From positions 66,004,800 to 66,068,799 of the forward strand of contig CM049314.1 in the NCBI GenBank assembly GCA_026874595.1: 64,000 nucleotides of DNA, written 5' to 3'. Below are positions 56,701 to 61,663 of the stretch, piece by piece. A model generated the notes under the pieces. That model saw nothing but the letters and a program-made list of their open reading frames with translations, searched no databases and was not told the origin of the DNA. Position 1 is the first letter of the stretch, and the number at the start of each line of letters is the position of its first letter. The DNA comes from Sipunculus nudus. Lineage: Eukaryota; Annelida; Sipuncula; Golfingiida; Sipunculidae. Both the position numbers and the translations under genes were made by a program.

Positions 56701-57242
56701 TAGAGACAGTGCGAACTACCGCCTTGTCATCAAACTAATTTTGTAAAATGTATGCCTAGAAAAGCTTGCATTGACAAAATAGTGTTTAACAATAACCTTT
56801 AGCAAAAATAATGAAAATGTATAAATAATATTTTAAAGTTAAATGCAGTGTACTCACCCCCACCGTGCTTGTAACAAAGATATGGAAACCTCATCAAAAC
56901 GTTTAAGTTGAAAATGTACCCTGCCGCTGCTAGGAAGAACTCCGTCCAATGGTCCCAGTTTCCTCTCGTTTTATTCTCGTCCACACAACACACGAATAAG
57001 CATGGACGACTTTGACCTTCAACATCTGTGTCGGTGCTGACGTCATCAACCACCATTTTCTCTTTTTTCTCTTTCCTTACTTTTTTCTCTTTTTTTTCTT
57101 TTTTCACTTTCTTCTCCTTTTTCTCCTTTTTCTCCTTTTTCTCTTCTTTCTTCTATTAAGGCGATACATGCATGCTTTATAGATACCCGTATGAAAAATT
57201 TCCGCGGTACGAGGTTTTATAGAAACATTAGCGACTTTTATG

Positions 57243-57282
<40 letters not shown>

Positions 57283-58517
57283 GGAATCTCATTAAAATAT
57301 TATTCCGCGATACAAAAAAAAATTATTCATGAAGAAAACTTATCCATTTCCTGGACTGTTTTGTTTTCACGTTTCACGTATTTTTTTACGACATACTTTA
57401 GTACAGTTAGAAGAATGCATAAACAGAAACACACGGATACAATTTAAAAAAAAAATCAAAATGTGACATTTTACAAACAATTTGCCAAGTTATTTTATAG
57501 ATCAAAACTGTTAGTGATGCTTTGTTAACACAAAGAATGACAAGACAACCAAATCGTGATGATAAAAATTTAGCTTACCTGACCTCCCCTGCCCCCGACA
57601 GATGCCGCCACCACTGCGACAGGTACAGCGTCAAGTTTATCGGTCACGTGATCTTGCTGCATTTTATCCTCTGGTTCATCTCTCTGTACTGTCTCGTGCT
57701 CCGCGGGTTCTGTTTGTGGGTAACTTTCCTGTGCCTCTATGTCGTTAGGTGGGTAACTTTCCTGTGCCTCTGTATCATTGGGTGGATATGTTTCCTGTGC
57801 CTCTGTATCATTGGGTGGGTTTGTTTCCTGTGCCTCTGTATCACTGGGCGGGTTTGTTTCCTGTGCCTCTGTGTCATTGGGTGGGTTTGTTTCCTGTGCC
57901 TCTGTATCGTTTGGTGGGTAACTTTCTTGTTCCTCCGTGTACCCCTCCGTTTCTTCGGGTGGGTACCTCTCTTGTGCCTCTGTATATCCCTCAGTATTTG
58001 CTGGTGGGTAACTTTCAAGGGTTTCTTGATAGCCCTCGTATCCGTCTTGTGTATTTTGGACCTCTCCGGTGTCTGGGGACGGGTAATTTTCTTGGTTCTC
58101 AGGGTCTTCTGGCGGAGGCGGGAAACTGTCTCGCATTGGTGTTGGTTCGTCTTCTTTACCTCCGGGTGGTACGGTCTCCTCGATATCCTCACCAGGTGGC
58201 GCCTCAGTTACGTTAGTGTCGTCATCAATGCGATCTGGTACCGCAGGGACAATGTCCTCCTCAGAGCTTGCAGGTGGAGCCTCCTATCGGAGAGAAATAA
58301 TATTAACTAAGCATTTTGCTCCCAATAAAATTTGAAACAGTGAAACTGTTTTATAAGATCACCTGGTCTTAATTTCCAGGTCTTATTAGACTGGTAAGTT
58401 ATAATCAATGTGAAAGCTTCCGGTTAACACAAGGGTGGTCCTAATAGACAGGCGGTCTATCAGACAGGTTCCTCCGTTAATTAACAATATATTTCCGAAG
58501 ACATTTTCATATTTATA

Positions 58518-58574
<57 letters not shown>

Positions 58575-60291
58575 GAGCCCGTTTGCGGATCTGGCCCATC
58601 TGCAGATGGGCTTGGCCCATAAGAGGATCCGCTATTAGGCTGCCTATCTGCAGATGGGCAGCCCAATAATGGATTTGATACCTTGCACTTTCTGGCCCAT
58701 CTGCAGATGGGCTTGGCCCAATAACCGATTTTAGTTTTTGTAAGTTTTACGTTATTACGTTATCTATAAATAAGTTTAGAATGGTTCCTAGTAAGCTGAG
58801 CTAAAATTTTATTCGATAACAGTCTCCCACACACACCGAAATTTATAATATTCAAGTATTAACTTCGAATTTCGGTAGTTTTATCGTATAAATTTTATCT
58901 CTTCATTATTAATTTTCTGAGTATTAAGTATAATTATATTTATCCAAAATTGTTAAGGAGTCGTGTCACCATTTAAATTTTATATTTATATTTTATTTAT
59001 ATTTTTTATATGTTAAAACATATTTATATAATAAACATCTTGATGATTACTTGTTTCAGAGAATTGTTCATTTACCAGTTGTATCTAATAAATTGTTATA
59101 TATTAAAAATAAAATAAACTTTACTTTTTAAATGTAAAAGATATGTAAAACATAAAGAATCAATCCTCTTTACCAAAAATAAGTGAAAACAAAATGTAAC
59201 AAGATGTGTTATTGTGGTGATAGTGCATGATTGTGATTGACTCAGAGATTAAATGACTCTGGGAGAGTGTTTGCTTCATATATAACTATTCTATTGTCAA
59301 AATGTTTATGGTAACCTTAATATATATGTGGTTATTTAAAAATGAATTTAAGAAACTGATTTTGAACCATAAATAATTGCTCTATAGTAAAATTGTATGG
59401 TACCATGGAGGTCACATCTATGTTGTAATGTAAATGAGATTTTTTCGCAACAGCTGTAATTAATCTTTGGTAAAAAGTGAACCTCAACATCACACGAATG
59501 CAATGTAGATAAATTAAGAATTGTGAGTAAAACTTTTTAAATAGGGTATTGTTACACTGAATTGCACATCTATGCAGTTTTCTGTGCACATCTATGTAAT
59601 TTTTATTATAAAATTATTGATATAAGGCTGTGATAGTGATTTATGTTTCAATAAACACATTTAAGTTCTGAGAAATGTTTGTCTGAGTACAAAAGTCATG
59701 AAGATAAAAAACTAAGCACGTATTACTTACAAAAACTAAAATCTGTTATTGAGCCAAGCGCATCTGCAGATGGGCCAGATCAGCAAACGGGCTCCAACAT
59801 ATATACTATCTATGAGAAGTATGTATTCTGATGTCCTTTTATCAATTCTTTGTTCCAAATTTGAACAAGAGAACCATCAGTCACTGTGCTCAGCTGAAGT
59901 TAACCTTGAAGGTAAAAATCTAAAATAATATTAAATGGAGATAAAGTCTGAATGGAAGAGGTTATATAGGCCATGGTTAGTTGTTATGATTGTTTCGTAA
60001 TAATGAGTAAGAAACTGTTGCAAATAATTTTTTTTTGGTCTGACCATGTGTTTCCCAATGAGCAGTATGTGAACATAAGAATCTATACTATTACCATGAT
60101 CATTGGTTGTTTTTTTAAAGCTGTTGACAGGTCAGCATTTTACACATTTGTTCAATTAAATCCTATTTTCTTTTTTATTATACCATATTTTTTATCAAAT
60201 GTATACAGCTGCAATATAACTAACGTACCCATTCACAGGTTCAAGGGTTTGGTCGGGGTTGAGGGGGGGGGGTATGGTGAGATTTACAACA

Positions 60292-60360
<69 letters not shown>

Positions 60361-61618
60361 GAAGTAAAACTTAATTCAACAGTGCTTACAGGAAATAACG
60401 TTGATTCACAATTACTGAATACATTAAAAAATGAACAGACAGACTGACAGACAAACAAACATAAACACTCTTTCTGCAGAGACAGGAAAATTATGAATTA
60501 TGTTTTAATTAGATTCTAATTTGGTTATTATACTCATGTTCTTTATTTATATACATTTATTTATATAATTTTAAACAGTTGCAATAAAACTAATATGACA
60601 CAATAACGTAGGTTGGTTGGGGGAGTGACAAAACCTCTGCATATACGTACAGGATATGAAATTTAATTCAACAGTGTTACAGAAAAAAAAGTTTATTTAG
60701 AAATATTAAATATACAAAAATAGTCAGAGAGATGGAAAAACAAGGCCAACCACTTTATTTCATATTGTACTTAGGCAGGAAAATATTGAAAAAATGTTTG
60801 CATTAGATCCTCATTTTTTATTACATCATTTTTTTCAAGTTTATAAATGTTATACATTTACAGTTTAACATATAAATATATATCTGAATATGTAAGTTGA
60901 TTTACAATCCTAAATTGCTTAATTATTTATCCCTAATTTGTTCAGATAACTTCGTATTATGCACACGTTGTATTAAGTTTTTTTTACCACAAAAACATAT
61001 TTTATAAATATGCAAAATAATGAATAGCTTGAAATAACACTTGTTTAAGAATTCACAATTCTATATTTCACCCTTATTTATCCATAATGTGGCTCATATA
61101 TTATCAAATTAATGCACACTGATGGGTTGAATTACATTTTATTTCGCTTAAATTATTTAAAAGGAAATTAATTCCTTTAAAAATACCACATTCCCACTAC
61201 ATACTTCATGGCATCTTCTGGATTACTTCATGAATTACTTTTTCAAGAAAAGTTTTGTACATTAAATGGAAATAAGTTTTTAGTTGAAGAAAGACAGTTC
61301 AAACAATTATTGCAAGTGACTACAATAGAGCCTAAAAAAACTCAATAACTACCTTAACTAATTTTAGCTTTTCTTTGCAAATTTCAGAATTTAACAGATT
61401 AACTCCTTATGTGTACATGCCGTGAAAGTTAAATCAAATGTACTTACACCTTAAATAAGGTTACGAGTGAGAGCAACCTCAACATTGCTTCCACGAAACA
61501 GTACTGTAGTACCAACAGATGAAGTCAAACTACCTGAACATTAATTAATTATAAAACGCTCCCATATGGTAGAGCACTATTACCTATTACTATTGAATTC
61601 ATGTTATGTGATAAATGC

Positions 61619-61663
<45 letters not shown>

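Noticed and set aside
57522-58310. Long plus-strand open frame rich in Cys, Leu and Trp
   Set aside because: Antisense shadow of SLC6 exon 3; it only mirrors the 33-bp coding repeat.
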